Assembly: GCA_933228895.1 (NCBI GenBank)
Contig: OW121856.1
Coordinates: forward strand, 105,995,027 to 106,059,026
Length of the DNA: 64,000 bases
Reading direction: 5' to 3'
Origin: Platycnemis pennipes
Taxonomy: Eukaryota; Arthropoda; Insecta; Odonata; Platycnemididae
Positions 1-11,271 of the stretch are shown here, in pieces (position 1 is the stretch's first letter; every line of letters starts with the position of its first letter). Both the position numbers and the translations under genes were made by a program. The notes below the pieces were generated by a model. The model did not search any database and had not been told where the DNA came from. It saw nothing but the letters and a program-made list of their open reading frames with translations.

Positions 1-2541
1 TTGTGGAAGAGATTAAGTCTAAATTTAAACCTGCGATCTGACAATGATTCCCATTTCAATTCATTTAATAGACTGGTTACGCTAGTATAATTATCGTATC
101 GTCCCTTTACAAATCTTGCCGATCTTCGCTGCACACGTTCAAGTTCATTACTTAGACCGATTTCGTAGGGATCCCATACACTGGCAGCATATTCCAAATG
201 AGGTCTTACAAGGGAAAAGTAGCTGATTTCTCGTACATGATCGTCACATTTACCCAATACTCTTTTAATGAAACCCAGTTTGCGATTCGCTTGACCCATT
301 ATTTCACGAATGTGTTTACCCCAGGAAAGATCATTTGTCAGTCTTATTCCAAGATATTTAATGGATTCCACGTTTGTTAATTCATTATTACTTATTTTGT
401 AAGTGGTAGGAGGAGAGCTATTCTTTTTCCAAAAATTCATTACAAGACATTTCTTAAAGTTTAATTCTAACTGCCATGTATCGCACCAAGTTTCAATTGC
501 TTGTAGGTCACTATTTAAATATTCTTTATCGTTCGGGCATAGAATTTCCCTGTACACTACTACGTCATCGGCAAATAGACGAAGCTTACTTTTTACCACC
601 TTTTGGATATCATTAATATACAAAAGGAATAGGAGTGGACCTATCACACTACCTTGTGGGACACCCGAAGTGACTTTAATTGCCGGTGAGGAAACACCGT
701 CCAAAACAACCCTTTGAACCCGATCATGCAGAAAATCATTAATCCATGATATAATGTTACTGTCTAACCCATAAGATTTTAACTTCAAAATTAGTTTGCT
801 GTGAGAAACCTTGTCAAAAGCCTTCTTGAAATCGAGAAATATAGCATCCACTGGAATATTATTTTCGCCAGAAACTAAAATATCACGGGAAAAGAGCTGA
901 ACTGACAATTATATGTTCTAGGACCTTGCATGAAATGGATGTGAGGGATATAGGTCTGTAGTTAGATGGCTGCTCCCTATCGCCACTTTTAAAAATGGGT
1001 GTTACATCGGCTGCTTTCCAGTCCATCGGTACGACGTGTTCGGTCAGGGATTTATTAAATACTATTTCAAGGTAGGGGGAAATTTCGGATGCTAACTCTC
1101 TATATACGCGGGAGGGAATTTGATCAGGGCCAGGAGATTTGTTGGGGCTTATATCTTTAAGTAATTTTTCAATACCATTACAGGAAATGTCAATTGGTTT
1201 CATCAACCGCTGAAAGAGGTCAGGTAACACGACAGTTGAATCCCCGGAAGGTGGGTTAAAAACGGTTTGGAAGAAGGAATTTAGCAAGCTAACTTTGTCG
1301 AGTGTGTTTGTGGTCATTTCACCTCTATCATTTTTAAGTGAATGGACGGCAGACTTATGGCCTTGCACTTCCCTTACGTACGACCAGAAGACTTTTGGAT
1401 TTTCTTTCAATTGTTCCCCAAGTGTTTTTCTTTTGAATTCTGCAAATGCATTACTAAGGGCTATCTTTGCAGTGGATTTTGAAATTTTATAATTTTCAAT
1501 AATTACATTACGCTCATCAGTGGGCATATGTTTACTAATTATTTTCATTTTAGCATGACATATTCGCTGCCGTCTCAGGGATTTTCTCACTTCGGCATTG
1601 TACCACCTAGGTTCAGTGCTTTCTTTTTTGAATTTACTAGGGATAAATCTGTTGATCCCAGAGCGCATGATATTAATGAACGACTTCCATGAATCGTTGG
1701 TACATACCTTTATGGAAGACTTTTTGAAATCCGATAAGGAATCTCTTAAATAAATTTTAAAGTTAGCAAATTCTGCTATTTTAAAAATGTAAATCTTTCT
1801 TTTTTGTTTAAAATTTTTATCTAAAGATAGCGAGAGTTTTGCAGTTATAACTCTGTGGTCACTGATTCCATCAACCGTGTCAATCATTGTCACATGTTGT
1901 GGGATATTGGTTGCCAGTAAATCAAGAGTGTTGTCCCCTCTATTAGGTGCTGTAGCTAATTGTGTCAGGGAGTTATTGGAGAACACATCTAATAGAGTCT
2001 CACAGATGTCTTTGTCCCTTCCTCCAGCTTTGAAGAAGTATGTTCTCCAGTCTATTGATGGTGCATTGAAATCTCCACCTATTATTATATTACGTTCGCT
2101 GTTACGGGACGTTATTGTATTTATCTGGTTTCCCAGTTCTAATAATGACTCAACATCAGTGTTTGGGGGCCTATAGAATGCGCAGACAGATATTGATCTG
2201 GATTTAGGGCATGTTAATGAACACCAAACACATTCTAAGGGGTTGTCGGGAAATATAACTGCTTTGCTAATGATTGAGTTCTTGACTGCAATGAAAACAC
2301 CACCACCTGCTCTGTTATGTCTATCTTTTCTATATATTTTAAAAGATTTTGGGAATATTTCTGAGTCAGGAATGTCATCCGTCAGCCAACTTTCAGTTCC
2401 TATAATTACATCTGCATCAGTAGTATGAATAAGGTGATGGAACTCAGGTATCTTGTTTTTAAGACTTCGGCAATTAACTACCGCAACGGAAATATTTTCA
2501 CCTCGACTATTGTTAAGGCTACAAGGGAGAGCTGTAGTCAT
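1..2541 (-). pseudogene. CR1-A ORF2 (endonuclease + reverse transcriptase), frameshifted
   Basis: Reading from an ATG at 2541 on the minus strand, this encodes an APE-type endonuclease (NCRSL, GTESWL, GGDFNAPS, ISDHR motifs) followed by the start of the RT (SPGPDQIPS, YRPISLTS). At position 896/897 an 86-bp deletion removes the codons for the QHGFRKSRS region and shifts the frame, so the reading frame stops at 883. Downstream bases 896 to 1 still carry the RT motifs KAFD, SGVPQGS and FADD in another frame. The product would lack a functional polymerase. Upstream the frame stays open into the ORF1 overlap at 2652-2673. Confidence 0.9.
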
Positions 2542-2651
2542 GTCTGAAGTATTTTGAGGTTCAATTCTGCTTTCATGAAAGTTAGCCGATAAAGCGACTG
2601 GCAACGAGAAGTTATTTACCCCACTACATGACCTACTCTCTACCCTACCAT

Positions 2652-3538
2652 CTACCCTAAAAAAGGCCTGCAATGATCTAATATCCTATCCGCCACGCGT
2701 TTGGCGGCGTCCGGAGTGTAATGAACTCCAGAGCGGTTTAAAGGGTGTCTACACGACCGAAGCGACGGCTGAAGGTCAACGAAGGAGGCTCCAATGTCCT
2801 TACAGAAACGGCGTAGCCTCTGATTTATGTCTACCACTCGACGCCAAATCAGAGGTCCACGATCGATCCTCGGGACCAGACTACAAATCGAAAGCGCCAG
2901 TTCAACGCCCGCGACTTCACTTACCCGCTTCACCTCAGAGTTCAATTCCTTAAAGGAATGCAGAATCTCCTCGGGTCTGCGGTCGGTGGCATCGTTGACG
3001 CCTACGTGGGCCACGACCTGCAGCCTAGAGCACTTCGTGCCCGCAACCGCCGCTACCATCGCCTTCGTCACCTGAGGAATACCGCCACTGGGGATGCACC
3101 AAGACGTTAAGCCCTGGCTAACACCCTCGCGGTCTGCCCTTCTCCGCAAAGGAGCCATCACACGCAGAACGTTACTACTCCCTATCACTAGCATCCCCCC
3201 CTTCCCACTCTGACGGCTTCTCCTCGGTAGAGCTCTCGGAGTAGCGACGGGGCCGGCTGCAGGAATCTCGGCGACATCCATAGGAAGCGCCTGAAACCTA
3301 TTTGAGACGGGGAGAGGAGTTGCCTCTGCAAACTCCTCTCCGCGACGCAGCCTTACACCTCCGCCACTCAGAGTAACTACCCTCCACTCATCGGGCTTAG
3401 GGGCTGGCGCTACCTCTTCACTGAGCGGTGTAGTGACGGTTGGATCCTCACTAATGAGTCCACCCGAAACTCCAGCACTCTCGGAGACAGACACCCTCCC
3501 TTCTACCTTCGAACGGAGCTCCGACACGATTCTCTCCA
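2652..3538 (-). pseudogene. CR1-A ORF1 (coiled coil + esterase-like), 5'-truncated
   Basis: About 295 codons of CR1-A ORF1 matching the complete copy at 14710-15675, ending at TAG (2654-2652). The SGNH-like blocks are visible: VIGSSNVLRV, AHVGVNDAT and RSGVHYTPDA. The first ~30 residues of the complete ORF1 are missing because the element is 5'-truncated; the bases beyond 3538 are unrelated. Differences from the complete copy are few (for example N-V-L-R versus N-V-R-R after the nucleophile serine), again indicating a young copy. Confidence 0.85.
2658..2664 (-). other. Candidate -1 frameshift heptamer in the truncated CR1-A copy
   Basis: On the minus strand the bases read T TTT TTA in the ORF1 reading phase, followed by GGG TAG. 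A one-base slip back enters the ORF2 frame (AGG GTA GAT). The same heptamer sits at the same place in the complete element (15663-15669). Confidence 0.5.
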
Positions 3539-3602
3539 AGTCAAGTTGACTCAAAAGTCAAGAGTGCGGTATTATGTAGGTGTAGAAGATGGAAGTTGCA
3601 AT

Positions 3603-3890
3603 TTAACCCCTATCGTTTTTCAAGGAATTTATTGTTGACTTTTTAGTTCCCTGTACTTCCCTAACATATGACCAAAATGCTTTCAGATTTCCCTCTAGTT
3701 GTTCTCCGAGTACTTTTCTCTTGAATTCACTAAACGATTTTCTAAGGGCTGTTTTTGCGGCTGCTTTACAAGTGTTATAATGTTCGATAATATTTTTTAG
3801 ATCGCTATTACCTACATTTTTCTTCAATTTTCTTAGTTTACCGTGGCTAACTCGTTGGCGTTTTAAACATTTTCTTAAATCCGCAAATTT
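3603..3890 (-). pseudogene. CR1-related ORF2 linker fragment, divergent
   Basis: A minus-strand translation resembles the region between endonuclease and RT of CR1-A (EFKRKVLGEQLEGN, AFWSYVREVQG) but differs at many residues, so it comes from another CR1 subfamily. It ends with SLKNDRG followed by a stop. No catalytic motif is present. It abuts the truncated 5' end of the CR1-A copy on its left. Confidence 0.75.
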
Positions 3891-3924
3891 TCAAGAATTT
3901 TCTAACCTCAGCTATTGTGTTCTG

Positions 3925-4215
3925 TTATGGTACGAGGAAAAATGACAATTTTCATCTATTAGTACGAAAATCTGTCTCTAATCTTATTCATCTGGTCAAA
4001 TGTATCGTCATGCGCTGTGGTTTTAAATACATACATACTTACCATATTCAGTAAAGCTATCAATTTAAATTTCTGCAATAGATTTGATGTGTTCTTTAAC
4101 CTACGATCTGATAATAATTCCGAACCTGATTCTTCTATTCACGAGCTGATAAACATCTTAACACCTTTTGACACACGTAGACTCTCTACTTATCTCAGAG
4201 CACTTCAGATATCAG
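3925..4215 (-). pseudogene. Degenerate CR1-B/C-like RT C-terminus
   Basis: A minus-strand remnant recalling the ..FDQINKIR..RTDRF..FPRT ending of CR1-B/C: bases at 3935-4000 match other copies of that ending, and 4050-4140 match the LSERRLK..LNLL segment. Several stops and small indels are present, so this is an old copy. It may have been continuous with the linker fragment at 3603-3890. Confidence 0.6.
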
Positions 4216-4484
4216 CTTAGGAATGGAATTAAAATTAAAATACCTACCTACCTACTGCAATGTGAGCTGCAAGTGTTTTAGTATGGAGGAAACTGGGAGA
4301 AAAATAAGTATGAGGCGCAAAGAACACTCCTATTCCTTCTTTAAAAGTGATAACAAGTCATTATTTTCAAAACCTTTATGTGAAATGCCAGACACATCCA
4401 AATTTCACCCCAAAATCCTACATACATGTAGATATAGTCCCAAATTAAATTTCCTGGAATCCTTTGAAATTTTAAAATACTGTA

Positions 4485-4985
4485 AATGGGGTCGTTCACC
4501 ATATTTTTAATTGCCGAATCTGATAGAGTTTGAAAAATAAAAAAACAATTAATTTTCGAGTTATAAGCGGCGAAAAACTGATATTTTAAATCCTTTCGGA
4601 AAAGTGGACGTGGTGCAACCTCTGACGTATATCGACTTCGTCCAATCACAACTGAGCCCGCGAAGCTACTTCGCCTTATCGCAATGGGGGGACAAAGCTG
4701 ACTCTGCCAATAGGAGCAATTGCGAAAGCATCTGTGCGAGCAGACCTTCCAAGAACCCCCCTCCACTCCCTTACCTTCCCCTAAAAGCAGTCAAGGACGG
4801 GAGGAAAGTGACGTCAATGTTATCAAAGCAGCTTTTTCGGTGGGCGTCACCTTTTGCTTATTTTAATTTTTGATTTATGATCGAATGGTTGTGGTTAGAA
4901 TATTAATTTTTTCACTAAAATTCGTTTCCATCTAACGATTACGTGTACAAAATTGCGATTTCGGTTCCGAGTAAACGCCCCCATT
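4485..4985 (-). mobile_element. TIR element 'GGGGC', copy 1 (non-coding)
   Basis: A ~500-bp non-coding unit found three times in this window (also 61835-62375 complete and 11856-12096 partial). Its two ends form an imperfect inverted repeat: AATGGGGTCGTTCAC on the left and, reverse-complemented, AATGGGGGCGTTTAC on the right. No transposase frame was seen, so it is best described as a non-autonomous DNA transposon (MITE-like); the superfamily is unknown. Flanks give no convincing target duplication. Confidence 0.65.
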
Positions 4986-4989
4986 ATAT

Positions 4990-5325
4990 TATGGCCCCAG
5001 TTTGTTAAACGACAGTATTCCTGTGAACCCTGCTCCATTGTTAACCGCACCACTGCCTAACCCATGTCGTTCTGCTCTCCTCTCTACTCTCCTTAACCTT
5101 GCAACCCTCACCCTCCTTTTTTCTTTCCACTTTCTTAAGGTTCCTACGAAAAAGGGACCCCCCTATTTGCACTCCGAGTCCACCAGAACCCCAACCCACT
5201 TCTCGCGCCCCCACTAACCCTAACATATAAAAGGTTGCCATACACTTGGTCCCTGCCAAAACTCTTGAGAGTGGTGCTGGTTAACGTTGAAACTGGCTGA
5301 GGCCAATAATTATAAGTACATCTAT
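4990..5325. other. Unassigned spacer
   Basis: Mixed pyrimidine-rich sequence with no repeat family or coding signal recognised. Short open frames here have no recognisable motif. Confidence 0.4.
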
Positions 5326-5329
5326 AATT

Positions 5330-5460
5330 ACGCGATACCCTACAAGTCACCGCAAGGGTGTGTGGAAGGGGGTGAAGATCACCAAATATGCACTATCGAC
5401 ATGCAACTACGGTACTAGATGAAAATATGCTAATAATATGGGTCACATGCACCATATAGA
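5330..5460 (-). mobile_element. CR1-C 3' end fragment
   Basis: It begins with a worn form of the shared CR1 terminus (GATACCCTACAAGTCACC..GGGGGTGAAGATCACC) and runs into the CR1-C type 3' UTR (ACATGCAACTAC, GGGTCACATGCA). No coding part is left. Sequence to about 5735 is AT-rich and unassigned. Confidence 0.65.
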
Positions 5461-5736
5461 AGTATAATATTGCAAAGTGTATTGGTTTGTATTTTAATCA
5501 TATTGCAGTTATAAAATGTCAAAATCAAAAAAAGTCAAACAAAGTCAATCCGTCTATGATTACTCTGATTAGGAGGGGAAACCGTTATTAAGCGGTCGAA
5601 AGCGTGTAGCGTCATCGGCGAACTACTTATGCCCACGGCAAAGTGAGAGTCGCTGAGCGCCAATCACCCAAGGTTCGTGCGGGCAAAAGGATAAGAATAT
5701 TTTTTTTAATTTCAAGAAAAAATGAGTTAACATCTA

Positions 5737-6345
5737 CATCTATATAATACCATGCAAGCCACCATAAAGATGTGTGGCAGGGGGTAAACTATCACCAAAC
5801 ATGCACTACATATCATGCATAACATAATATTAGTATTAATATAGGTCTAAACTTCACTATTTAAAAATATAAAAATATCAAAGTAAGCATGCAAATACAT
5901 GCTGTTAGTTGGGTTACCATCAAGTCCTTACACCAACATGCACCTCGCTATGCTATACATTGATTCACTCGTGTTAGACATATTTACCGCTATTCATATC
6001 CCTAATCGTACGAGGGAAAAAGGACATTTTGAATCTGTCAGTTCGGATATCAATTCCTCTAATTTTGTAATTATGGTCCAGTCTACCATAGTAGGTTGGG
6101 GTTCGCAAAATATTTTTAACGTCATCACTGAAAATATTATCTTGGAATTTATTTAGGAGATTAAGTCTAAATTTCAACCTGCGATCTGACAATGATTCCC
6201 ATTTTAATTCATTTAATAGACTGGTTACGCTAATATAATTATCGAACCGTCACTTTGCAAATCTTTCCGATCTTCTCTGCACACATTCAAGTTCGTTATT
6301 TAGACCGATTTCGTAGTGATCCCATACATATGCAGCATAAAATCT
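5737..6345 (-). mobile_element. CR1-A, 5'-truncated older copy
   Basis: Starts at the tail complement CATCTACATC and the CCATGCAAGCCACC block, continues through the 3' UTR (GTTAGTTGGGTTACC), and then encodes on the minus strand the RT C-terminus (MSDRRLKFRLNLL, RLDHNYKIRGID, SFFPRTIRDMN). Homology ends near 6345 at the codons for AAYVWD. It is more diverged from the complete copy than the young group. Confidence 0.88.
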
Positions 6346-6589
6346 TTGTAATTACGCATAATTGGCGGTGATTAAATTGCGCAATTATCGCATAACTCTT
6401 GATTTCTTTGAGAATTGCCAATCGTGGCCGATTGAGGGACCAAAGAATGTTCCCTTTACTGTTTGAAAGTTCCCTTTACTGTTTTGTCTCATGTAAGTAT
6501 TCATTGAACCATCGGGTAGCAATTATAGATATGACTTAGAACAAAGACAAATACATCGAGGAAATAGTTTTTTTGAAAATATTAGAGAT

Positions 6590-7115
6590 TATATCGGGCA
6601 AAGAGGGTTTTATACCAAAAGAAGAACCTACTTATATATTGAAATACAAGTTTAGAAGTAAGTAAACGATTCATCAGGACGTACATACATCTGGAGCATG
6701 TTTCTTTAGGGCAGTGAGGCATGGGCGATGACAGCAGCGGAGAAGAAAAGGGTGTCAGCATTCGAAATGTGGTGCTACAGAAGAATGATGAAGATAAAAT
6801 GGATCGTCCGAGTGACAAACGAAGAAGTCTTAAGAAGAGTGGGAGAAAAGAGAAGCCTGCTGAAAACTCTAAGAAGAAGACGGGATAAATTAATTGGCCA
6901 CATCTTAAGACACGATGGCCTGATGAAGAAAATCGTTGAAGGACAAACGGATGGGAAGAATGGCAAACGAAGGCCTTGCGTGAGATATATGGAAAAGGTG
7001 AAGAAGGATGTGAAAGAGAAGAAATACGTAAATATGAAGAGATTAGCCGATAGAAGAACTCAGTGGAGAGCTAAGTCAAACCAATCTGAGGAATGATGAT
7101 GATGATGAGGAGGAG
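6590..7115 (+). pseudogene. RTE-like LINE, C-terminal fragment
   Basis: The plus-strand translation 6728-7096 carries the C-terminal signature of RTE-like non-LTR elements (FEMWCYRRMMKIKW, VTNEEVLRRVGEKRSL, LIGHILRHDGLMK, GRPxxRYMEKV). Upstream bases to ~6590 encode broken parts of the same domain. It ends in (GATGAT)n at 7096-7110, the kind of short tandem 3' tail that RTE elements carry. No RT catalytic motif is included. Related fragments lie at 27195, 28497, 35122 and 48986. Confidence 0.8.
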
Positions 7116-7166
7116 AAATTATATGAAAAATGTGTACATACATATTTTATATTTTGTGTATGCCTT

Positions 7167-8934
7167 CTACATCTACATCTACATAATACCCTGCAAGCCA
7201 CCACAAGGGTGTGTGGCAGGGGGTGATTGCTCACCAAACATGCACTACATATCATGCATAAAAAAGGAATAGTATTAATATAGTAGTCAGAACTACACTA
7301 TTTAAAAAGATAGAAATTGCAAAGAAAACATGCAAAAACATTCTGTTAGTAGGGTTAGCTTTAAGTACTCATACCAACATGCAGCTACCAATGCTATTCA
7401 TTGCTACTCTCCGATAGGACATATTTACCGTTATTCGTATCTCTTATTGTGCGAGGGAAAAAGGACATTTTGAATCGGTCAGTTCGGCAATCAATTTCTC
7501 TAACTTTATGATTATGGTCCAGTCTGCCATAGTAAGTTGGGGTTCGTAAAATATTTTTAACATCATCACTGAAAACATTGCCTTGGAATTTGTGGAACAG
7601 ATTAAGTCTAAATTTCAACCGGCGATCTGACAATGATTCCCATTTCAATTCATTTAATAGACTGGTTACGCTAATATAATTATCGTATCGTCCCTTTACA
7701 AATCTTGCCGATCTTCGCTGCACACGTTCAAGTTCATTACTTAGACCGATTTCGTAGGGATCCCATACACTGGCAGCATATTCCAAATGAGGTCTAACAA
7801 GGGAAAAGTAGCTGATTTCTCGTACATTATCGTCACATTTACCCAATACTCTTTTAATGAAACCCAGTTTGCGATTCGCTTGACCCATTATTTCACGAAT
7901 GTGTTTACCCCAGGAAAGATCATTTGTCAGTCTTATTCCAAGATATTTAATGGATTCCACGTTTGTTAATTCATTATTACTTATTTTGTAAGTGGTAGGA
8001 GGAGAGCTATTCTTTTTCCAAAAATTCATTACAAGACATTTCTTAAAGTTTAATTCTAACTGCCATGTATCACACCAAGTTTCAATTGCTTGTAGGTCAA
8101 TATTTAAAAATTCTTTATCGTTCGGGCATAGAATTTCCCTGTACACTACTACGTCATCGGCAAATAGACGAAGCTTACTTTTTACCACCTTTTGGATATC
8201 ATTAATATACAAAAGGAATAGGAGTGGACCTATCACACTACCTTGTGGGACACCGGAAGTGACTTTAATTGCCGGTGAGGAAACACCGTCCAAAACAACC
8301 CTTTGAACCCGATCATGCAGAAAATCATTAATCCATGATATAATGTTACTGTCTAACCCATAAGATTTTAACTTCAAAATTAGTTTGCTGTGAGAAACCT
8401 TGTCAAAAGCCTTCTTGAAGTCAAGAAATATAGCATCCACTGGAATATTATTTTCGCCAGAAACTAAAATATCGTGGGAAAAGAGAGCAAGTTGGGTTTC
8501 ACACGATCTGCTCTTTCGGAAGCCATGCTGGACATTGGACAATAAATTCTGGCTATCTAGGTGTCCCATGACTGAACTGACAATTATATGTTCTAGGACC
8601 TTGCATGAAATGGATGTGAGGGATATAGGTCTGTAGTTAGATGGCTGCTCCCTATCGCCACTTTTAAAAATGGGTGTTACATCGGCTGCTTTCCAGTCCA
8701 TCGGTACGACGTGTTCGGTCAGGGATTTATTAAATACTATTTCAAGGTAGGGGGAAATTTCGGATGCTAACTCTCTATACACGCGGGAGGGAATTTGATC
8801 AGGGCCAGGAGATTTGTTGGGGCTTATATCTTTAAGTAATTTTTCAATACCATTACAGGAAATGTCAATTGGTTGCATCAACCGCTGAAAGAGGTCAGGT
8901 AACACGACAGTTGAATCCCCGGAAGGTGGGTTAA
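7167..8934 (-). mobile_element. CR1-A, 5'-truncated young copy
   Basis: Minus-strand copy beginning with the (CTACAT)n tail complement and the CCCTGCAAGCCACC block and ending abruptly at about 8934 within the ORF2 linker (codons for NPPSGDST). It is almost identical to the matching part of the complete element, so insertion is recent. I could not find a convincing target-site duplication; the right border meets a GC-rich hairpin. Confidence 0.93.
7394..8934 (-). pseudogene. CR1-A ORF2 fragment with uninterrupted RT domain
   Basis: At least 503 codons of the CR1-A ORF2 remain open to the normal stop after SESSNE. The RT motifs are intact: SPGPDQIPS, YRPISLTS, QHGFRKSRS, LDFKKAFD, SGVPQGSVIG and RLFADDVVVY with both catalytic Asp. 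The endonuclease is absent because the element is 5'-truncated, so it is a dead but well-preserved fragment. Confidence 0.9.
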
Positions 8935-8937
8935 GAA

Positions 8938-8963
8938 GGCGAAGGCGGGTGGCCGCCTTCGCC
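8938..8963. repeat. Perfect GC-rich hairpin
   Basis: GGCGAAGGCGG, loop GTGG, CCGCCTTCGCC: 11 perfectly paired bases and a four-base loop, exactly where CR1-A sequence stops and CR1-C begins. It may be a remnant of another insertion or a recombination scar; function unknown. Confidence 0.7.
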
Positions 8964-8967
8964 GGCG

Positions 8968-9406
8968 TAATACCTTGAAAGCCACATCGAGGGTGTATGG
9001 CAGTGGGTGAAGATCACCATACATTCAGTGCTACTAATTCATGGATACATTTTAGATAGAAGGGTCACGTGCAAAGAGGTTAGGATAGTAACTATATATT
9101 CATCAATTGATTCCTGATTAGAAAATATATTTTCCCAAATACATCAATCGATATCTCCCCATTAAGCATATGCAAGTAATGCTTAAATAATCATGAATTA
9201 CAGATTACTCTTGCAATTTTTACCTACCCAACCCTTTGCTATTCTGCCTATTGTGCTCTCTTATCTACGTAATACCCTGCGAGCCACCCCGAGGGTGCGT
9301 GTAGTGGGAACGGGGTATGGTACGCGCGAAAAATGACATTTTAAATCTATCGGTACGACAATCTATCTCACTAATCTTGTTTATCTGATCGAACCTAAAA
9401 TAATAC
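8968..9406 (-). mobile_element. CR1-C host copy, left part
   Basis: Minus-strand CR1-C: worn terminus (GTAATACCTTGAAAGCCAC), 3' UTR (AAGGGTCACGTGCAA, TTGCAATTTTTACCTACC), then the RT end (complement of AAATGTCATTTTTCGCGC..). A tail-only insertion interrupts it at ~9258-9304, and the CR1-A copy 9407-10112 splits it. It resumes at 10113. Confidence 0.7.
9258..9304 (-). mobile_element. CR1 tail-only insertion
   Basis: About 47 bp matching only the shared CR1 terminus (TCTACGTAATACCCTGCGAGCC..), sitting inside CR1-C sequence that otherwise continues from CTCTTA to TGGTACG. Read as an extremely 5'-truncated insertion. Confidence 0.5.
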
Positions 9407-10112
9407 TGGGTTTCATTAAAAGAGTATTGGGTAAATGTGACGATCATGTACGAGAAATCAGCTACTTTTCCCTTGTTAGACCTCATTTGGAATATGCTGC
9501 CAGTGTATGGGATCCCTACGAAATCGGTCTAAGTAATGAACTTGAACGTGTTCAGCGAAGATCGGCAAGATTTGTAAAGGGACGATACGATAATTATATT
9601 AGCGTAACCAGTCTATTAAATGAATTGAAATGGGAATCATTGTCAGATCGCAGATTGAAATTTAGACTTAATCTCTTAAACAAATTCCAAGGCAATATTT
9701 TCAGTGATGATGTTAAAAATATTTTACGAACCCCAACTTACTATGGCAGACTGGACCATAATCATAAAGTTAGAGAAATTGATTGCCGAACTGACCGATT
9801 CAAAATGTCCTTTTTCCCTCGCACAATAAGAGATACAAATAACGGTAAATATGTCCTATCGGAGAGTAGCAATGAATAGCATTGGTAGTTGCATGTTGGT
9901 ATGAGTACTTAAAGCTAACCCTACTAACAGAATGTTTTTGCATGTTTGCTTTGCAATTTCTATCTTTTTTAAATAGTGTAGTTCTGACTACTATATTAAT
10001 ACTATTCCTTTTTTATGCATGATATGTTTAGTGCATGTTTGGTGAGCAATCACCCCCTGCCACACACCCTTGTGGTGGCTTGCAGGGTATTATGTAGATG
10101 TAGATGTAGATG
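9407..10112 (+). mobile_element. CR1-A, 5'-truncated young copy with 5-bp target duplication
   Basis: A 706-bp plus-strand insertion running from the codons LGFIKRVLGKCDD to the normal stop after SESSNE (9877-9879), then the 3' UTR and a (TAGATG)n tail. AATAC flanks it on both sides (9402-9406 and 10113-10117), and joining the flanks restores a continuous CR1-C sequence. The coding piece is the C-terminal RT extension only (VRPHLEYAASVWDP, SFFPRTIRDTN). Confidence 0.93.
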
Positions 10113-10215
10113 AATACGCAGGGGTTCTTATTATATATCTAGCGTCATCTGTAAAAAAATCAGTTTTGAATTTACTTATAAGGTTTAGCCCAATTATAAA
10201 CCTGAGTTCTGATAC
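10113..10215 (-). mobile_element. CR1-C host copy, right part
   Basis: Continuation of the copy at 8968-9406 after the CR1-A insertion; it matches in reverse complement the degenerate copy at 54480-54590 (TTTACAGATGACG, AAACCTT). Confidence 0.6.
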
Positions 10216-10765
10216 ATCTACATCTACATAATACCCTGCAAGCCACCATAAAGGTGAGAGGCAGGGGGTGAATTCTCACCAAACGTTCACTACATATCAT
10301 GCATAAAAAAGGATTAGTATTTATATACTGTTCTAAACTTCACCATGTGAAAAAGATAAAAATAGCTAAGCTTACATGCAAAAACATGCTGTTAGTTGGG
10401 TTAGCTTCAAGTCCTCATATCAACATGCACCTACCAATGTTATCCATTGCTACACTCGTACTGGATATATTTACCATTATTCATAACCCTAATTGTACGA
10501 GGGAAAAATAACATTTTGAATCTGTCAGTTCGTCAATCAATATCTCTTATTTTGTGATTGTGGTCCAGTCTACCATAGTAAGTTGGGGTCTGCAAAATAT
10601 TTTTAACATCATCACTGAAAATATGGTCTTGGAATTAGTTTTAGAGATAAGTCTTGCGATCAACCTGCGATCTCACAATGATGCCCAAATTAATTCATTT
10701 AATACACCGGTTACGCTAACTTTCCGGTGAGGTAACACCGTCCAAAACAACTCTTTGCATAGTGT
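10216..10765 (-). mobile_element. CR1-A, older copy with internal deletion
   Basis: From the tail complement and CCCTGCAAGCCACC through 3' UTR and RT C-terminus, then at ~10720 it jumps from the codons around VTS to the segment complementary to SPAIKV (CCGGTGAGGTAACACCGTCC), so ~500 bp of the RT are missing. Several stops are present. Confidence 0.8.
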
Positions 10766-11271
10766 AAGATTTAATCAAGGTAAAATTAGTTCGCGCACAT
10801 TTTTGTCCATCTCCAAGTCGTTCCGTCGTTTTTTTTACTCTTTTGAAATTGAAATATTGGGAACATTCCGACTACTCATGTTTTAGTTTAATGGCCATTA
10901 ACAAGCAAGCGTGTGTCGCGGCGTTCACGGCTTCAATTAGCCCTGGAAGGGGCGACGCTCGCAGGGAACTGCCCCGCAGTCGATGACCTCTGCACGGCGC
11001 GGCCATAAATCCTGCTGACGTCCGATCGATTGATTTACGGCGAGAGGTCGAGAGGTCGCGAGTGCCCACTCGAGATTGGCCGACGGCGGCCCTTCCCGGC
11101 AGGCAACGCGAGGGGAGGCAACAGAAGAGCGGCCGCTGGGGAATTATTCTTCGAGCCGGACTCGTAGATCGGCAGAAGCGTCCAGCGACGGCGGGTATTT
11201 CCGACAGCATTGAACCCACGGAATGTTACTCAAAAATGAATTTCAACTCTCATATCTCTTACCCGTAAATA
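10766..11271. other. Unassigned, with a GC-rich core
   Basis: Between ~10900 and 11230 the sequence becomes clearly GC-rich and CpG-containing within an AT-rich setting. Open frames exist on both strands but none shows a known motif. It could be a regulatory island or an old gene-derived fragment; nothing decides. Confidence 0.4.

Larger units (their letters stand above)
1..3538 (-). mobile_element. CR1-A retrotransposon, long copy, 5'-truncated, cut by the window edge
   Basis: Minus-strand copy of the young CR1-A subfamily, nearly identical to the complete copy at 12790-18846. It contains most of ORF1 and ORF2 up to the RT C-terminal region; the last codons and the 3' UTR lie beyond the left edge. 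Homology to the complete element stops at about 3538, inside the ORF1 coiled coil (after the codons for LERIVSEL), so the copy is 5'-truncated. An 86-bp internal deletion lies at 896/897 relative to the copy at 7167-8934. The high identity to other copies implies recent insertion (inference). Confidence 0.92.

Noticed and set aside
403..717. Open frame of 104 codons antisense to the CR1 RT, repeated in several copies (also 7992-8306, 17696-18010)
   Set aside because: Its recurrence follows from the near identity of the CR1-A copies; it lies opposite the RT core and has no motif of its own.
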